A stretch of 64,000 nucleotides of DNA from Alphaproteobacteria bacterium (GCA_016794145.1 JAEUKP010000002.1:1-64000); one strand, 5' to 3'. Counted from the first letter of the stretch, positions 31,701 through 41,831 are shown. The notes: generated by a model from the letters alone, not told the origin. Program-made: numbers and translations.

Positions 31701-32943
31701 TGAAAAAGCAATTCATCGGGTTCCTTATGGTGCGCGGTTATTGACCTCTGAAGGTGCTAAGGTTAAACCGGGCGACAAAATGGCAGAATGGGATCCGTTT
31801 ACGATTCCAATCATTACCGAGAAAGATGGGGTTGCTCATTATTTCGATATGATCCAAGGTGTTTCGATCTCTGAAAAGGTTGATGAGGCAACTGGTATTT
31901 CTTCGAAAGTTGTCATTGACTGGCGCTCACAACCTCGTGGTGGAGACTTGAAGCCTCGTGTTGCTTTGCTTGACAGCAAGGGTGAGGTTATTATGTTGCC
32001 AAATGGATTGCCTGCAAATTATTACATGTCTGTTGATGCTATTCTGTCTGTTGAAAATGGACAGGAAATCAAAGCTGGTGATATCATTGCGCGTATTCCT
32101 CGGGAAACATCTAAAACCCGCGATATTACCGGGGGGCTTCCACGCGTTGCTGAATTGTTCGAAGCCCGTCGTCCAAAAGACGCTGCGATTATTTCAGAAA
32201 TCGAAGGGCAGGTGTCATTCGGGAAAGACTATAAGGCAAAACGTCGCCTGATTGTCCAACCGATTGATGCGACGCAGGAGCCACGCGAGTACATGATTCC
32301 AAAAGGACGCCATTTGGCTGTCGCGGAAGGGGATTATGTTCGTAAGGGTGACTCGTTGCTGGATGGCGCGATGGTTCCACACGATATCCTTGATGTGATG
32401 GGGGTTGAGGCTTTGGCTGATTACCTGATCAATGAAATTCAGGATGTGTACCGCCTGCAAGGGGTAAAAATCAACGACAAGCATATTGAAGTCATCGTAC
32501 GTCAAATGTTGCAGAAAGTTGAAATTCTTGAGGTCGGTGATACAACCTATCTGGTTGGTGAGCACGTCGAACGTGATGAATTTGAAATCGAACGCCAGAA
32601 ATTCGCTGCCGATGGAAAACGCCCACCAGTTGGTCGTCCAATCCTTCAGGGGATCACAAAAGCGTCCTTGCAGACTCGTTCCTTTATCTCGGCGGCATCG
32701 TTCCAGGAAACCACGCGTGTCCTGACTGAGGCAGCTTGCCAAGGTAAATCAGACGTATTGCATGGCCTGAAAGAAAACGTGATTGTAGGGCGGTTGATTC
32801 CTGCTGGGACAGGGGCTTATGTCTCTCAACTTAAAAAGCTGGCTGTCGGTCGCGATAAAATTGCAATTGCGACCCAACAACAAGCGATGGCAGTTGAGAG
32901 TGACGAGAGTGCCGATCCTCTTCCAGAAGCTGTGAACGGGTAA
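28765..32943 (+). CDS. rpoC: RNA polymerase beta' subunit
   Basis: 1392 residues, beta' subunit carrying the active-site magnesium. The N-terminal zinc site is [20 protein letters not shown] (about 72-91). [12 protein letters not shown] near 460 holds the three catalytic aspartates. The second cysteine cluster starts [13 protein letters not shown] as [10 protein letters not shown] and continues [15 protein letters not shown]. The trigger-loop region is [20 protein letters not shown]. An AAGGT site precedes the ATG. A 137-base spacer separates it from rpoB, and a strong terminator follows, so rpoBC ends here. Confidence 0.98.
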   Translation: MNELMNLFGKPTGLQNFDSIRISVASPGQILSWSFGEVKKPETINYRTFKPERDGLFCARIFGPVKDYECLCGKYKRMKYKGVICEKCGVEVTLTKVRRERMGHIQLASPVAHIWFLKSLPSRIGLMLDITLKDLERVLYFENYIVIDPGLTSLKPFQLLSEEEFMNAQDEFGDDNFRAGIGAEAMKEILSAINLETEKVKTEEDLRDCTSETKRKKLVKRLKLIDAFLASGTRPEWMILDVVPVLPPELRPLVPLDGGRFATSDLNDLYRRVINRNNRLKRLMELRAPDIIVRNEKRMLQEAVDALFDNGRRGRVITGANKRPLKSLSDMLKGKQGRFRQNLLGKRVDYSGRSVIVVGPELKLHQCGLPKKMALELFKPFIYHKLELYGLATTVKAAKKMVERERPEVWDILEEVIREHPVMLNRAPTLHRLGIQAFEPTLVEGKAIQLHPLVCTAFNADFDGDQMAVHVPLSIEAQLENRVLMMSTNNILSPASGKPIIVPSQDIVLGLYYLSLAIDGQPGEGMIFRDMGEIHHALNAKVITLHSKIKARYSTVDENGAPITKVIDTTAGRMMMADLLPRNKNVPVTILHTALTKKEISNLIDVVYRHCGQKETVIFCDRMMKLGFRYACIAGISFGKDDMVIPAAKEALVADAESKVKEYEQQYMDGLITKGEKYNKVVDIWSRCTDEVADAMMKGISSMSSGKPNSVYMMAHSGARGSAAQIRQLAGMRGLMAKPSGEIIETPIISNFKEGLSVLEYFNSTHGARKGLADTALKTANSGYLTRRLVDVAQDAVIYEDDCGSTRGITIRPVMSGADVVVSLSERILGRMAAQDIVHPLTGKVIVARNEMFDEVKAEEVETAGVDSVFVRSVLTCDTQIGVCAKCYGRDLARGTPVNMGEAVGVMAAQSIGEPGTQLTMRTFHIGGAAQKGAEKSSVEATIPATVEIRHHNVVKNSSGVNIVMGRNTEIVLKDAKGAEKAIHRVPYGARLLTSEGAKVKPGDKMAEWDPFTIPIITEKDGVAHYFDMIQGVSISEKVDEATGISSKVVIDWRSQPRGGDLKPRVALLDSKGEVIMLPNGLPANYYMSVDAILSVENGQEIKAGDIIARIPRETSKTRDITGGLPRVAELFEARRPKDAAIISEIEGQVSFGKDYKAKRRLIVQPIDATQEPREYMIPKGRHLAVAEGDYVRKGDSLLDGAMVPHDILDVMGVEALADYLINEIQDVYRLQGVKINDKHIEVIVRQMLQKVEILEVGDTTYLVGEHVERDEFEIERQKFAADGKRPPVGRPILQGITKASLQTRSFISAASFQETTRVLTEAACQGKSDVLHGLKENVIVGRLIPAGTGAYVSQLKKLAVGRDKIAIATQQQAMAVESDESADPLPEAVNG

Positions 32944-32966
32944 GATCAAGACCGTCCAAGACACAT

Positions 32967-33000
32967 TAAAACACCCCCGCATAACGGGGGTGTTTTTTTT
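32967..33000 (+). terminator. Intrinsic terminator of rpoC
   Basis: AACACCCCCG (32970-32979), loop CATAA, CGGGGGTGTT (32985-32994), followed by a T run to 33000. GC-rich stem and long U tract; a textbook structure. Confidence 0.95.
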
Positions 33001-33064
33001 AATTGTGGTTGAGAGCAAACTTCTATAAATTTTGGGAAACATCACCTCAAAAGGAGACACCCCC

Positions 33065-33949
33065 ATGGCCCGTGCACAGACCTCCAAAAAGGCCCAAAAG
33101 CAAGGACAAGCGCTATCTCTTCCGGACATGTCGGATTTGGCGAAAGTCTTTCTTGATTCGTTTTTGATGGAGTCGCTTGAGATGGAATCCGGTGTATCTC
33201 AGGAAGAAGAAGACGATTATTACGAAGCATTTGACAGGCTGGGAGAGGTCTATGATCAGGACACTGAAAAAGAAGCAGTAGCCAAAGCCAAAGAAATAGT
33301 GGCTATGTCACCGTATATGGTGGATGCCCGTCTATTTTTGATAGAATTTGATACGCCCGATATGGCCGATAAGATTGCGGCGTGTGAAGAGGCGGTTCGA
33401 TTAGGAGAAAAATTTGTCGGGCCGCGCGCGCTTCGGGAATACGCGGGGGAATTATGGATGCATATTCCTGCTCGCCCTTATATGCGAGCCTTGGGAGAAC
33501 TTTCGGAATTATACGCGGATGCCAATCGGATGGAGGAGTCTTTTGCGATTGCAGAAAAAATTCTGACGTTGAATGAAAACGATAATCAAGGCGCACGTCA
33601 TATTCTTTTGCCTCGGCTTATAAAGGCGCAGCAATGGGATAAAGCGAAAGCTTTGCACACACGGTATAAAAAAGATTATACGGCGATGTGGGCTTTTTTG
33701 GGGGCGTTGGTGCATTACAAAAAAGGCAAGCCAAATAAGACAGCCGAAAGATGGGTGTTGAAAGGGCATGCAGACAATCCACATTTCGCGCCTTTCCTGA
33801 TGGGGAAGAAAAAAATTCCAGCGGCGTGTCATGAAGAATCCTACTGCCCGGGAGAAAAATCAGAAGCCCTGTGTTTTGTCAAAGATGTATATGAAGCTTA
33901 CGCGGCAACGGATGGTGCCTTGGGCTGGGTTTCTGGAGTGTTGGCCTAG
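33065..33949 (+). CDS. TPR-like helical repeat protein
   Basis: 294 residues from ATG 33065, set by AAGGAGA at 33051-33057; the longer frame from TTG 33032 is not needed. A short Lys/Gln-rich N terminus is followed by helical hairpins: KEAVAKAKEIVAMSPYMVDA, PYMRALGELSELYADANRME and ESFAIAEKILTLNENDNQGA. The words NDNQGARHILLPRLI and DNPHFAPFLMGKKKIP match a bacterial TPR family related to ST7, of unknown role. It is probably a cytosolic scaffold. It has its own transcription unit after the rpoC terminator. Confidence 0.75.
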   Translation: MARAQTSKKAQKQGQALSLPDMSDLAKVFLDSFLMESLEMESGVSQEEEDDYYEAFDRLGEVYDQDTEKEAVAKAKEIVAMSPYMVDARLFLIEFDTPDMADKIAACEEAVRLGEKFVGPRALREYAGELWMHIPARPYMRALGELSELYADANRMEESFAIAEKILTLNENDNQGARHILLPRLIKAQQWDKAKALHTRYKKDYTAMWAFLGALVHYKKGKPNKTAERWVLKGHADNPHFAPFLMGKKKIPAACHEESYCPGEKSEALCFVKDVYEAYAATDGALGWVSGVLA

Positions 33950-34031
33950 TCTTGCTTCAGTCTTCCCGAATCCGTTAGGATTGTAAAAGATTTTGGAGCA
34001 ATCCAGAATGACCCGTTCTTATTGGGAATCA

Positions 34032-35498
34032 CTATAAATGACTATATTTTTCTTCAATTAAAGATAGAACAGCCCTCATGCCTGTGTCTGCTCCTCCTTT
34101 GGGACGTCCTGGCTTTCCAGTCATTTCCCATGCGTAATGATCTAAATGGATCCAGTCGATACCATTCCCTACAAAGCTTTGCAGAAAAAGAGCTGCTGTA
34201 ATTGATCCCGCAGGGTTATTGCCACTGTTGCTTAGGTCCGCATTCGGCGACAAAATATCACTGCGATAATTTTCCCACAATGGCATGTGCCAGAGAGGGT
34301 CATTTATCTGAAGCGAAAGAGTTTGAAGCCTATGAGCCAAATCATCATTGTTTGAATAAATGGGCGCAATTTCATATCCTGTCGCGACTCGTCCAGCCCC
34401 GGTCAATGTTGAAAAATCAATGAGTAAATCGGGAGATTCTTCAGACGCGAGTGTTAAACAATCAGCCAGAATAAGACGCCCCTCTGCATCTGTGTTATTG
34501 ATTTCTACTGTGAGACCTTTGCGGGAATGGAGAATATCACTAGGGCGATAGGAGCGACCAGACACAGAATTTTCAACGGCAGGAATCAATACACGCAAAC
34601 GCACAGGCAAGTCTAGCGCCATAATCATATAGGCCACACCCAAAGCCATCGCTGCACCACCCATATCTTTTTTTTGTAAAGCCATGGCAGTAGATGGTTT
34701 CAGGTCATAGCCACCGGTATCAAAACAGACACCTTTTCCAACCAGAGTAACTTTAGGGTTTTTTGTATGCCCCCATGTGAAATCAACCAGACGTGGGCGG
34801 CGTTCACTGCCATCACCTACGCCGAAGATCAACGGAAAATTCTCGGTGATCAGATCCGTATCCACAATGACCCGGGACTTTGCTTTAAAAAGGGTGGCCA
34901 CCATAACAGCCGCTTCGGCCAGAGCCTGTGGACCAAGGGCATTTGGTGGTAAATTAATCAAATTGCGAACAAGGTAAATAGCCTGTGCCAAAGATTTGGC
35001 CCGGGTATCGTTTATTGTCTTTGGAATTGCTAAAATGGGGAAATCCGTTGATCCTGTTTTAAAGGCTGTAAAGCGGTAGCAGCTTAAAAGCCAGCCTGTC
35101 ACAATATTGTCGATTTCATGTTGTTTTAATCCTGGCGTGCCAATATGAAATACACCTTTCGGAATTTTATCAAGAGCGGGGCAGACGGTATAAAGTGTTA
35201 CTTTTCCTGAGTAACCGATTAGAACAGAATCAATTTTTCCTTCATTATTCTGGGTTAAGGCAATCTGTCCGGGTTTACATGTAAATTTTTGTGTCTCACA
35301 CTGGTTTTGAATAGATATCGATTGTTTTTGAATCCAATCCGGAAATTGTTCTGATTCAATAAAGCAGAGAGGGGTGGATTTTGATTTTGGTGTTTGTGTT
35401 ATAATGACGTCAGGCAAAGCCAGTAGATCGAATTCTTGTTTCGCAATTTTAGAAGATGATTTTCGTTTTACACTTTGTTTTTTCAGGGATGTCGACAT
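34032..35498 (-). CDS. Leucyl aminopeptidase family (M17) metallopeptidase
   Basis: 488 residues. Removes N-terminal amino acids using two metal ions; cytoplasmic, usually a hexamer. The C-terminal catalytic half has VGKGVCFDTGGYDLKPS near 250-266, KKDMGGAA (metal Asp and substrate loop) and the family signature NNTDAEGRLILAD. The usual 'ALTGA...ALG' is seen as STLTGAGRVATG. The N-terminal 160 residues are divergent and start with a basic stretch (KKQSVKRKSSSK). It is closer to the PepB-like branch than to E. coli PepA, so no symbol is given. Confidence 0.9.
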   Translation of the reverse strand: MSTSLKKQSVKRKSSSKIAKQEFDLLALPDVIITQTPKSKSTPLCFIESEQFPDWIQKQSISIQNQCETQKFTCKPGQIALTQNNEGKIDSVLIGYSGKVTLYTVCPALDKIPKGVFHIGTPGLKQHEIDNIVTGWLLSCYRFTAFKTGSTDFPILAIPKTINDTRAKSLAQAIYLVRNLINLPPNALGPQALAEAAVMVATLFKAKSRVIVDTDLITENFPLIFGVGDGSERRPRLVDFTWGHTKNPKVTLVGKGVCFDTGGYDLKPSTAMALQKKDMGGAAMALGVAYMIMALDLPVRLRVLIPAVENSVSGRSYRPSDILHSRKGLTVEINNTDAEGRLILADCLTLASEESPDLLIDFSTLTGAGRVATGYEIAPIYSNNDDLAHRLQTLSLQINDPLWHMPLWENYRSDILSPNADLSNSGNNPAGSITAALFLQSFVGNGIDWIHLDHYAWEMTGKPGRPKGGADTGMRAVLSLIEEKYSHL

Positions 35499-35552
35499 TT
35501 TAAAACTCCTGTTCTTTAAAATATAATCTGCAATTTCATATTTCTACCGGGC

Positions 35553-37235
35553 TTAAAGTGATTCAAGAACATCTGGCATGGCCTTGCTGTATAACCAACC
35601 TTGCCCTTTATCAACACCAATTGCATTTAAATAGTCTGCCTGAGCTTGAGTTTCGATCATCTCTGCCACAACATAAACATCCATTTCATGGCACATTTTT
35701 GTGATGTTTTTGACCATTGTTGCATCTCGTGGTTTTTCCATGATTGTTTTAATATAGGATCCATCAATTTTGATGCCATCCACTTCTAATCTTTGTAGAT
35801 ATTGGAATGATGCTGCGCCTGCTCCGAAATCATCAAGGCAGACAGCATATCCTGTTTTTCTGAGTTGCTGGATAAACCTATTAACCTTGTCGAGATCTTT
35901 AATTTCACTCGATTCTGTTAGCTCAAACAGAATATGTTCTGATTCTTTTGGATATTCTTTCAGTGTTGATAGAAGTTTATCAAGAAAAATATCATTTTGA
36001 ATTGAGGCCCCTGAAATATTAACCGCGAGCCGCCCAATTTTTCTGTTTTTGTTCATATCAATATATTTAATTGTTTGTCTGCATACCGAGAGATCAATGT
36101 CCGGAGAAATTCCAACCTCTTCACCCATCACAATCATTTCATAGGGAGAGGTGTGGTTATCAAAACGAATCAGGACCTCATGGTGAGAAATTGATCTATC
36201 TGATAGCAATACAATGGGTTGGAAGTGGATTTTAAATTCCTGATGAGAAATAACGCGTTTGAGATTAACAATTTTTTTGGCATTTTCTTGAAGGAAATTG
36301 CCGAATGCATCTTTTAAATTATCGGGGGACTGATCCAGTCCTGATTTTTCCATTTTATTCAAGGTGTACATGATTGCACGCGTTGTTTCACGCACGTTCA
36401 AAGCATCAGGGTCCGCAGTTATTTGGCGCGTATCAAGATCAAGTGGAATATCAACATGATATTTTTTTGCAAGGGCAGTTATCTTTTCATGCAAAACAGT
36501 CTCATCTGATGCGTCATCGTTGAGCAACATATATTTCCCGTCATCAAGTTTGACCGCCGTTTCACCGTCAATTGAAGCTGTCATAATAATTTGTCCCAGA
36601 GAGGATACAAAATCTGCCCAGCTATTATCTTCTAAACCTTTTTTAAAGTCTGCGATATTTGACAATTCTAACATCTGAACGTTTGTATCTTGACGTTTTG
36701 ACATGCGTTCGGCTAATTTTTTACGGATGATCTGTTCGAATTCTTTTGCATCCATAATCTTTTTAGAGCTGGTTCCATCATCTTCCAGCCCCATCATTTT
36801 TAAAAGACCATCCCCTTGTGAGATTGAAATGCTTGTATGGCCATCTGGTGTGAATTTAAAACTGTTTAGAAAAACATGCTTGATCTTATCGGGGAATTTG
36901 GGGGATTGGAGTGTCACCAGATAAGGGCCTTGTTTTCTTGCGACCTCATCAGAGTGTTGAATAACCGACATCAATCCGCGGTCGTTTTCAGCAAAGATAT
37001 TCAGAAAATCTGTTGCCAGAAGTTCTTTTTCGTCCAAAGACAAAAGGGCCTTTGTTGCCCCCATCGCAAAGACGATTCTCCCTGTGGGATCTATTTCTAA
37101 TAATAAGTCTGCACTGGCGAATGAAAAAGCAAGAAACCGATCTCTTTGAGTTTTAAATTCGTTATCATTCAGCATAGGCTGGCCTGTCCAGAAATCTTTT
37201 GTTATATGTATGTGGTGTCTTGTGCAGTTCGTCAC
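35553..37235 (-). CDS. PAS-EAL protein, likely cyclic-di-GMP phosphodiesterase
   Basis: 560 residues from GTG 37235, or 540 from ATG 37175. A PAS-like sensor domain (about 30-150: LLLEIDPTGRIVFAMGATKALL) precedes a helical middle with no GGDEF signature. The C-terminal EAL domain (about 325-558) keeps most catalytic residues: Glu in EVLIRF (for EAL), Asn in NISG, Glu in ELTE, DDFGAG, KIDG, Glu in AEMIET and GQGWLYS. Cleavage of cyclic-di-GMP is therefore plausible. No membrane segment or signal peptide is seen. It neighbours, on the same strand, a histidine phosphatase. Confidence 0.88.
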   Translation of the reverse strand: MTNCTRHHIHITKDFWTGQPMLNDNEFKTQRDRFLAFSFASADLLLEIDPTGRIVFAMGATKALLSLDEKELLATDFLNIFAENDRGLMSVIQHSDEVARKQGPYLVTLQSPKFPDKIKHVFLNSFKFTPDGHTSISISQGDGLLKMMGLEDDGTSSKKIMDAKEFEQIIRKKLAERMSKRQDTNVQMLELSNIADFKKGLEDNSWADFVSSLGQIIMTASIDGETAVKLDDGKYMLLNDDASDETVLHEKITALAKKYHVDIPLDLDTRQITADPDALNVRETTRAIMYTLNKMEKSGLDQSPDNLKDAFGNFLQENAKKIVNLKRVISHQEFKIHFQPIVLLSDRSISHHEVLIRFDNHTSPYEMIVMGEEVGISPDIDLSVCRQTIKYIDMNKNRKIGRLAVNISGASIQNDIFLDKLLSTLKEYPKESEHILFELTESSEIKDLDKVNRFIQQLRKTGYAVCLDDFGAGAASFQYLQRLEVDGIKIDGSYIKTIMEKPRDATMVKNITKMCHEMDVYVVAEMIETQAQADYLNAIGVDKGQGWLYSKAMPDVLESL

Positions 37236-37250
37236 ATGGGGTCAGATTCA

Positions 37251-37886
37251 CTATAATCTGAATTTATCTTTACTCAAGCCCTCTTGAGGGGAAGGTTTCA
37301 ACAGTGTGATCTCCCATGGGAAGGGCTGATTGTCTGGCAAGGGAACAAAATAGTGTAAGATACAGTTTTCAATCTCCCCGAATTTTTGATCATAAAGACG
37401 GGCAAAGGCATTAAAAATTCCGCCATGAGCAACCAATAAAGGAGGGGAGCTATGGTCTTCAGATAAAATAGTATTGAAAGCAGATTGAACCCGTTTTGTA
37501 AAATCAAGATAAGTTTCACCGTTCGGCGGCTCTACACCCTTATCAATCATTATTTTGATGGCTGACCATGGTTGGTTTTCCCAGTCACCGAATATATGCT
37601 CTTTCAGATCCGGTCTTACAATCATTTCAAGCCCAAGAGACTGATTGACAAGTCGTGCTGTCTCTGCTGCACGCGAAAGAGGGCTATGATAAATGCAGGA
37701 TGGTTTAACTTGAAGATACTCGATTTGACGAGCTAAATCTTCTGCCTGTTGAATTCCGCGTTCTGTTAAAGGGCTATCGAGATTTCCCCCTGCAACTGCT
37801 TGCCGAAGATTTGCCTCGCTTTCACCGTGACGAAGGAGATAAAATGGTTTTAGGTGGAGTGGAGAGGGAGGGGAATCAAGAGTCAT
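37251..37886 (-). CDS. Histidine phosphatase family protein
   Basis: 211 residues, phosphoglycerate-mutase-like fold. The catalytic histidine motif LLRHGESEAN is at 17-26, the partner segment SPLSRAAETA near 64-73, the acidic Glu near LKEHIFGDWEN, and the second histidine in LLVAHGGIFNAF near 150. Substrates in this family range from phosphosugars to nucleotides, and none can be chosen here. It is 15 bases upstream of the PAS-EAL gene and probably co-transcribed with it. It is divergent from ruvB. Confidence 0.88.
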   Translation of the reverse strand: MTLDSPPSPLHLKPFYLLRHGESEANLRQAVAGGNLDSPLTERGIQQAEDLARQIEYLQVKPSCIYHSPLSRAAETARLVNQSLGLEMIVRPDLKEHIFGDWENQPWSAIKIMIDKGVEPPNGETYLDFTKRVQSAFNTILSEDHSSPPLLVAHGGIFNAFARLYDQKFGEIENCILHYFVPLPDNQPFPWEITLLKPSPQEGLSKDKFRL

Positions 37887-38004
37887 AAAAGCATAGTAAT
37901 CGTACTCTAAAAAAGGGCAAGCTTTTTGATGATCCCTTATTTCATGCTTGCCCCCGTTCTGTCTTTATCGCAAACTAGGCAAACAAAAAGAATCAGGTGA
38001 TAGA

Positions 38005-39048
38005 ATGACTGAGGCTCTTAAGGATAATGATCTGTCCGCATCTCCCTTTGACGATGAAAAGGGAGAAGAGGGAGCTTTGCGCCCGCAAACAATCGAAGAA
38101 TTTATTGGGCAAAAGGATTTGCGCGCCAATCTTAAAGTATTTGTTGAAGCCGCGCGCGCGCGGAAAGAATCGCTGGATCACGTGCTGTTTTTTGGTCCTC
38201 CGGGGTTGGGCAAAACAACTCTGGCGCAAATTGTGGCCCGCGAATTGGGAGTCGGGTTTCGGGCCACATCGGGGCCAGTGATCGCGCGGGCAGGGGATTT
38301 GGCGGCGTTGCTGACAAACTTACAGCCTTATGAAGTTTTGTTTATTGATGAAATCCACCGTCTGAATCCGGCGGTTGAGGAAATCCTCTATCCTGCAATG
38401 GAGGATCGCAAATTGGATCTGATGATCGGCGAAGGACCCGCCGCACGATCTGTTCAGATTGATTTGCCACCCTTTACTCTGGTCGGGGCCACAACCCGCA
38501 GCGGCCTATTAACGAATCCGTTGCGCGACCGGTTCGGGATTCCAATGCGGTTGGAATTTTATACTCCGGACGAATTGGTGTTAATTGTCACCCGCATTGC
38601 GCGGTTGTTGAATATTGCCATGACCGATGACGGCGCCATGGAAATTGCCAAAAGATGCCGCGGAACGCCCCGCCTTGCCGGGCGATTGACCCGCCGCGTC
38701 CGCGATTTTGCCCATGTGTTAGGGGGCGGCGCCGTGATTGATGCCAAAGCCGCCGATATCGCCCTGACCCGTCTGGATGTGGATTCGGCGGGGCTGGACA
38801 GCATGGATCGCCGCTATCTGCGCACAATTGCCGAAAAATATGGGGGCGGCCCCGTGGGGATTGAAACCATGGCCGCCATTTTGGCCGAACAGCGGGATGT
38901 CATCGAAGATGTGGTGGAGCCGTATTTATTGCAACAAGGCCTGATTAACCGCACACCGCGCGGCCGGATGCTCTCGGCGGAAGGGTTCCGCTATTTGGGC
39001 CTTTCGGCTCCTAAAACGCTTCAAGAAAACTTGTTTGGGGAGGGGTAG
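38005..39048 (+). CDS. ruvB: Holliday junction branch-migration ATPase RuvB
   Basis: 347 residues from ATG 38005, preceded by AGGTGA; the frame extends further up to a TTG but the normal RuvB length supports this start. AAA+ motor that drives branch migration with RuvA. Walker [10 protein letters not shown] is near 63-71, Walker [10 protein letters not shown] near 113, sensor GATTRSGLL near 160, and a winged-helix C terminus with LINRTPRGR. ruvC and ruvA, commonly just upstream, are absent here. Its codons are much richer in G+C than those of the genes to its left. Confidence 0.97.
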   Translation: MTEALKDNDLSASPFDDEKGEEGALRPQTIEEFIGQKDLRANLKVFVEAARARKESLDHVLFFGPPGLGKTTLAQIVARELGVGFRATSGPVIARAGDLAALLTNLQPYEVLFIDEIHRLNPAVEEILYPAMEDRKLDLMIGEGPAARSVQIDLPPFTLVGATTRSGLLTNPLRDRFGIPMRLEFYTPDELVLIVTRIARLLNIAMTDDGAMEIAKRCRGTPRLAGRLTRRVRDFAHVLGGGAVIDAKAADIALTRLDVDSAGLDSMDRRYLRTIAEKYGGGPVGIETMAAILAEQRDVIEDVVEPYLLQQGLINRTPRGRMLSAEGFRYLGLSAPKTLQENLFGEG

Positions 39049-39085
39049 AATGAAACATACAATGTCTTATATCCCCCAAAAGAAT

Positions 39086-39172
39086 CCCCCCCTCACCCGA
39101 CTTCGGCTAAAAGCCTCCGGCTTTAAGCCTGCGTTGCCCTCTCCCCCGCGGGGAGAGGGAGGGGTGAGGGGG
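39086..39172. repeat. Dispersed palindromic repeat, copy 1
   Basis: 87 bases between ruvB and ybgC. The ends are inverted: a C run with TCACCC on the left and GGGTGAGGGGG on the right. The core holds CTCTCCCC-CGC-GGGGAGAG. It is nearly identical to 57430-57514, apart from a few bases after GACTTCGGCTAAA. No coding capacity is convincing, so it is a REP- or MITE-like element. Confidence 0.9.
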
Positions 39173-39228
39173 CATGATGATTATACTTTAGGATATATCG
39201 TCAAAGTCGAAAGCTTTATGGAGCGCTC

Positions 39229-39636
39229 ATGATCACCCATGATTTTCCAGTACGGGTTTATTATGACGACACCGACGCAGGGGGTGTTGTCTATCATGCC
39301 AATTATCTGAAATTTACCGAACGGGCCAGAACCGAATATTTACGAGCCTTGGGCTTTGAAAATTCTAAAATTCGTGACGATTACGGTATTATTATTGTTG
39401 TTAAAAACATTGAAGCAGAGTATTTTTCTCCGGCACGGCTCGATGATTTTCTGGTGGTCCAAACCCGAGTCCTTTCCGTTAAAAATACCAGTTTTGTGAT
39501 GAAGCAGGATATTTATCGCGGCGAGGGGCAAATTTTTGGCATGACCGCTGTTTTGGTTTGTGTCAATGCTGCAGGGCGGCCGACAAAAATTCCTGATGCC
39601 GTTAAGTTATCATTTGTAAAAGAGGTTGAATTATAA
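39229..39636 (+). CDS. ybgC: Tol-Pal system acyl-CoA thioesterase YbgC
   Basis: 135 residues, hot-dog fold. Hydrolyses acyl-CoA thioesters and is encoded with the Tol genes in most proteobacteria. The active-site Asp lies in VYYDDTDAGGVVYHANYLKF (about 9-28), the family signature. Its TAA overlaps the tolQ ATG by one base, so the two are translationally coupled. Confidence 0.95.
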   Translation: MITHDFPVRVYYDDTDAGGVVYHANYLKFTERARTEYLRALGFENSKIRDDYGIIIVVKNIEAEYFSPARLDDFLVVQTRVLSVKNTSFVMKQDIYRGEGQIFGMTAVLVCVNAAGRPTKIPDAVKLSFVKEVEL

Positions 39637-40439
39637 TGCCAGTAGATACCGCCACAACACCTGTTAGTTCCGATGCAATTTCGAATGTTGCTGCCGGAGC
39701 CGTGTCCGCAGGGGGGCATGATTTTTCTATTCTTGGGTTATTCATGAATGCTGATTTTGTTGTTCAGTTTGTCATGCTGGTTTTGATTTCTATGTCTATC
39801 TGGTGCTGGACAATCATTATTTCCAAACGCCTTACGATTAAAAAGCTGAATCGCCGGGCCGAAAAATTTGAAGAGATTTTCTGGTCTGGTGAGTCCCTTG
39901 ATAAGTTATTCCAACGTGTCCGTAAATCTGCGCCCGATCCTATGTTGATAACATTTACTGCGGGAATGGAGGAATGGCAGGCGGGCGTTGCTGCCGGAAT
40001 TCCAAGGTCGGAAAGTTTGCAGGCAAGTTTAAAACAACGGGTTGAAAGGGCGATGTCTCTCGCGATTGTGCGCGAAATGGATATGATGGAACGTGGGATG
40101 ACTTTTTTGGCAACAACCGGATCATCGGCGACCTTTATCGGCTTATTCGGGACCGTATGGGGAATCATGAATTCGTTTACCGCGATTGCCGCCATGAATA
40201 ATACCTCTTTGGCCGTTGTGGCTCCAGGGATTGCTGAAGCCTTGTTCGCAACAGCGACAGGCCTTGTGGCAGCCATTCCTGCAATGGTTTCTTATAATGT
40301 GTTTTCGACTGCCTTGGGGCGGTATGGTGATAGGTTGCATAATTTTGCAACCGAATTTTCTGCAATCATGTCGCGTCATCTTGACGGACAGGAAGCGGCA
40401 GACTACGAATCGGCATCCAGCAAAAAAGTAGGGACATAA
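39636..40439 (+). CDS. tolQ: Tol-Pal motor protein TolQ
   Basis: 267 residues, inner-membrane proton-channel subunit of the Tol system, which helps constrict the outer membrane at division. Three membrane segments: about 37-57 (FVVQFVMLVLISMSIWCWTI), near 150-172 (TTGSSATFIGLFGTVWGIM) and near 185-215 (VVAPGIAEALFATATGLVAA). The last two carry the MotA/TolQ/ExbB signature. It has an N-terminal extension of about 20 residues before the first helix. tolR follows after six bases. Confidence 0.96.
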   Translation: MPVDTATTPVSSDAISNVAAGAVSAGGHDFSILGLFMNADFVVQFVMLVLISMSIWCWTIIISKRLTIKKLNRRAEKFEEIFWSGESLDKLFQRVRKSAPDPMLITFTAGMEEWQAGVAAGIPRSESLQASLKQRVERAMSLAIVREMDMMERGMTFLATTGSSATFIGLFGTVWGIMNSFTAIAAMNNTSLAVVAPGIAEALFATATGLVAAIPAMVSYNVFSTALGRYGDRLHNFATEFSAIMSRHLDGQEAADYESASSKKVGT

Positions 40440-40445
40440 AATCAT

Positions 40446-40898
40446 ATGGGCATAAATATTCAATCAGGATCCGGGCGGAGTAGAGGGGGGTATCGTAAGT
40501 CTTATCGGCCTATGTCGGAGATCAATGTCACCCCATTTATTGATGTCATGTTGGTTCTATTGATTGTTTTTATGGTAACAGCACCGCTTTTAAGTGCCGG
40601 AATCCCTGTTGACTTGCCGAAAACAGAGGCTGCGGCTATGTCAGAAAAAGATGAAAAGCCTTTGGAGGTAGCCGTTAATAAAAGCGGAGAGATTTATATT
40701 GGCGAAACCAAAGTCACGCGTGAAGCTTTATTGGGAAAGCTATCGGCGATTACCGGTGATGATATGGAGAGAAGAGTCTTTATTAAAGCCGATCAAGGTC
40801 TATCTTATGGGGATGTTATGGCCATTCTTGGGTCTATTAATAAAGCTGGGTATAAAAAGGTTGCCTTGATTACTGAGCCAACACCCTCTCAACGTTAA
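40446..40898 (+). CDS. tolR: Tol-Pal motor protein TolR
   Basis: 150 residues, single-span partner of TolQ. The N-terminal EINVTPFIDVMLVLLIVFMV (about 26-45) includes the essential membrane Asp (in FIDVML). The periplasmic domain ends YKKVALITEP. A Gly/Arg/Ser-rich N-terminal extension (QSGSGRSRGGYRKSYR) precedes the membrane helix. Confidence 0.96.
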   Translation: MGINIQSGSGRSRGGYRKSYRPMSEINVTPFIDVMLVLLIVFMVTAPLLSAGIPVDLPKTEAAAMSEKDEKPLEVAVNKSGEIYIGETKVTREALLGKLSAITGDDMERRVFIKADQGLSYGDVMAILGSINKAGYKKVALITEPTPSQR

Positions 40899-40918
40899 AA
40901 TATTTTTAAAAGAGTCAC

Positions 40919-41815
40919 ATGGTCGTTGAACCAAGAAAAAAAGAGGGGGATTCCCCCAAGCCATCGCGCAAACCACTTCTTATCTCAGTGGTTGCCCATC
41001 TCCTTGTCTTTGTTTTGATCATTTTTGGGTTGCCACATTTTCAATCTGATCCCATTTTGTCGGAACCAGTTCCGATTGAGCTTGTTAACAATATTGGTGA
41101 ATTGACGACAACGAATCGGAAGCCTGTTGAAAGTCCAAAACCAAAAGATCCGATTCCGAAACCGCCTCAAAAAACAGAGGAACCGCAGAAAAAACCAGAG
41201 TCTCATAAATCAACGCCAGAGCCAACACCATCGCCGCCTGTTGAAGAAACCCTCAAGGATCCTCCAAAAGAAGAAAAACCGGTTGAAAAAGATATACAAA
41301 AACCCCCTCAGAAAATAGAAAAGAAGCCTGATCCAAAGCCTTCTAAAAAGCCTGATAAACCTAATAAAAAAACAGAAGAGAATGATTTTGACTCTCTCCT
41401 GAAAGATTTGGCACCCGCTGAAAAGCAACAACCAGATACGGATGAAATCTCTGACCAAACATCAGAAACAGATCCTGCGCCGAATGTAAGTCGGTTTTCA
41501 GATATTCTAAGCATGAGCGAAATGGATGCTTTGCGGCAACAATTGAGTCAGTGTTGGAGTGTGATGGCTGGGGCAGCCAACCCTCAAGATCAAGTAGTGG
41601 AGTTGTCTGTAACGGTTAACCAAGACAGGACGGTTGCAAACGCAAAAGTTGTCGATCAAGGAAAGTATAATTCAAATCCCTTCTTTCGCGCGGCTGCGGA
41701 TTCTGCTATGAGAGCACTGCGCAATCCAAATTGTACGCCTCTTCGGGTGCCGCCGGACAAATATAATCAATGGCATCAGATGAGAATTGTTTTTGACCCT
41801 AAAGAAATGTTCTAG
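40919..41815 (+). CDS. tolA: Tol-Pal envelope protein TolA
   Basis: 298 residues, links the inner-membrane TolQR motor to the periplasm. One N-terminal membrane helix (about 21-40, LLISVVAHLLVFVLIIFGL) is followed by a Pro/Lys/Glu-rich stretch (about 60-165) where classical TolA has an Ala-rich helix. The C-terminal domain (about 195-298) has LRQQLSQCWSVMAGAAN and RALRNPNCTPLRVPPDKY with paired cysteines, as in the TolA/TonB C-terminal fold. Identification leans on position between tolR and tolB. Confidence 0.93.
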   Translation: MVVEPRKKEGDSPKPSRKPLLISVVAHLLVFVLIIFGLPHFQSDPILSEPVPIELVNNIGELTTTNRKPVESPKPKDPIPKPPQKTEEPQKKPESHKSTPEPTPSPPVEETLKDPPKEEKPVEKDIQKPPQKIEKKPDPKPSKKPDKPNKKTEENDFDSLLKDLAPAEKQQPDTDEISDQTSETDPAPNVSRFSDILSMSEMDALRQQLSQCWSVMAGAANPQDQVVELSVTVNQDRTVANAKVVDQGKYNSNPFFRAAADSAMRALRNPNCTPLRVPPDKYNQWHQMRIVFDPKEMF

Positions 41816-41831
41816 AGGACGGAGTAATAGC

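Noticed and set aside
39035..39232. 65-residue frame between ruvB and ybgC
   Set aside because: It is mostly translation of the palindromic repeat.
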